Of a stretch of 64,000 nt of DNA, positions 63,377-64,000 are shown in pieces (the stretch's first letter is position 1; each line of letters starts with the position of its first letter). Origin of the DNA: Onchocerca volvulus. Lineage: Eukaryota; Nematoda; Chromadorea; Rhabditida; Onchocercidae. The stretch is from assembly GCA_000499405.2 (NCBI GenBank), contig HG738139.1:2832976-2896975 (forward strand), given 5' to 3'. Both the position numbers and the translations under genes were made by a program. Under the pieces are notes generated by a model. It searched no databases, was not told the origin of the DNA, and saw nothing but the letters and a program-made list of their open reading frames with translations.

Positions 63377-63590
63377 TCAAAACATTGAAACAGACGACGG
63401 ATAACGTCTCTTGAAGATCTCTGTTGGAACAACTGCTTCAGTAAACCAAACTAATGTTTCCTTTGATGTATAAACAATTTGAGAGTAATTAATTCCATTA
63501 AGCATCGATTCTTTCGGTAAAATTTGACGATCGCTACGATCGCAAGAAGAAGGAGAAAGGAATCCAAGGGAATTTCCATCTTTTCTATCA
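63377..63590 (-). CDS. Unknown open frame, possible exon
   Basis: A frame open for about 70 codons without an early ATG; the first ATG, at about 63502, gives 42 aa starting MLNGINYSQIVYTSKETL and including WFTEAVVPTEIFKRRYPSS. The balanced amino-acid use looks more protein-like than most of the region. It could be a last coding exon of a minus-strand gene. Family not recognised; mutually exclusive with the ORF at 63451-63579 unless there is a frameshift. Confidence 0.3.
63451..63579 (-). CDS. Unknown 42-aa ORF with membrane segment
   Basis: ATG at 63579. MEIPLDSFLLLLAIVAIVKF forms a short acidic start and one strong hydrophobic span, followed by a basic tail (YRKNRC). G+C is higher than nearby. 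It overlaps another open frame on the same strand (63377-63590), so at most one is likely to be real. It may be the first exon of a longer protein. Confidence 0.3.
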   Translation of the reverse strand: MEIPLDSFLLLLAIVAIVKFYRKNRCLMELITLKLFIHQRKH

Positions 63591-64000
63591 AAAATTTATT
63601 CAAAATTATCAGATAATTCATTTATAGGTGATAAGTTTGTTTGATCATATATCATCTACAGGTAATTTATCAATTATTTATCATCATCTAATAATGGGAA
63701 TTAACCTAAAGTTTATAAGAATCATTATCATCTTTATCAATGCTGTTAATTTGAATACAAATAAAATCCAATTTTCACAAGTCTTATTTGCGAAATTTTT
63801 AATAAACAAAAAATAATAACATAAATAAATAAACACAAACAAAAACATGTTTCTAACCTTTTTAAAACATTTTATCAAATTTCAAACAACAAATGATTTA
63901 TCAAAAATAAAAAAATTAATAACTAGAAATTATAAATAATTAACAAAAAAAAAATTTAAACGCAATGGTTAATACTAAAATAGCGAAATCATTTCAAAAC
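63591..64000. other. AT-rich right edge, nothing recognised
   Basis: A small duplicated phrase, atcatcta--gg/at--taa, near 63650-63695. ORFs at 63628-63816 and 63684-63878 overlap in opposite strands and look like chance. Confidence 0.4.

Noticed and set aside
62608..63414. ORFs of 224-268 codons spanning the N block
   Set aside because: Their length comes from unknown bases; the real sequence at each end is poly-Phe or poly-Lys from homopolymers.
1..64000. CRISPR arrays, bacterial operons, rRNA, tRNA and conserved Hox-linked microRNAs such as mir-10 (taccctgta)
   Set aside because: None of the expected signatures was seen by eye on either strand.

Overview
The window reads as nuclear DNA of a nematode. 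It is AT-rich with many homopolymer runs, has short introns with GT/AG junctions and TTTCAG-type acceptors, and carries orthologues of animal genes. The strongest landmark is a Hox gene of the lin-39 (Hox4/5, Dfd/Scr) class. Its exons on the minus strand encode a YPWM hexapeptide and a homeodomain ending [10 protein letters not shown]. Very large introns and high AT fit a spirurid or filarial worm, but that placement is inference.

Layout. 1-2.9 kb: a probably decayed coding stretch and an orphan first exon resembling uridine phosphorylase (minus). 2.9-8.3 kb: AT-rich DNA with one unknown small ORF. 8.3-8.9 kb: an intact single-exon five-finger C2H2 zinc-finger gene (minus). 9.9-12.8 kb: relic Helitron DNA, with the helicase broken and partly inverted and a 102-bp inverted repeat around part of it. 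About 12.8-13.7 kb repeats the zinc-finger gene's upstream region, so that locus appears to have been duplicated and the second copy destroyed. 14.4-18.2 kb: a complete ten-exon LMBR1-family membrane protein (minus). 18.8-20.0 kb: a one-exon RCC1L-type RCC1-repeat protein (plus). 20.2-26.2 kb: a complete sixteen-exon DNA ligase IV (plus), starting 227 bp after the RCC1L stop. 26.2-31.1 kb: gene-poor DNA between convergent LIG4 and lin-39. 31.1-47.2 kb: lin-39 (minus), with an intron of about 11.3 kb. 47.3-64 kb: about 16 kb with no convincing conserved gene, containing microsatellites, a 29-bp minisatellite, a small ORF with an L13-like stretch, GC-rich islands and a 529-bp assembly gap.

Exon models for LMBR1, LIG4 and lin-39 were built by hand. 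All phases close (LMBR1 472 aa, LIG4 883 aa, lin-39 225 aa). The lin-39 model needs one hypothetical 47-nt exon. There is no sign of one integrated new system. The main points of interest are: ligase IV with His in place of the motif I Arg (the residue changed in the human R278H disease allele); a near-perfect 30-bp inverted repeat inside the last lin-39 intron; the broken duplicate of the zinc-finger locus with Helitron debris; and possible regulatory islands in and upstream of lin-39.
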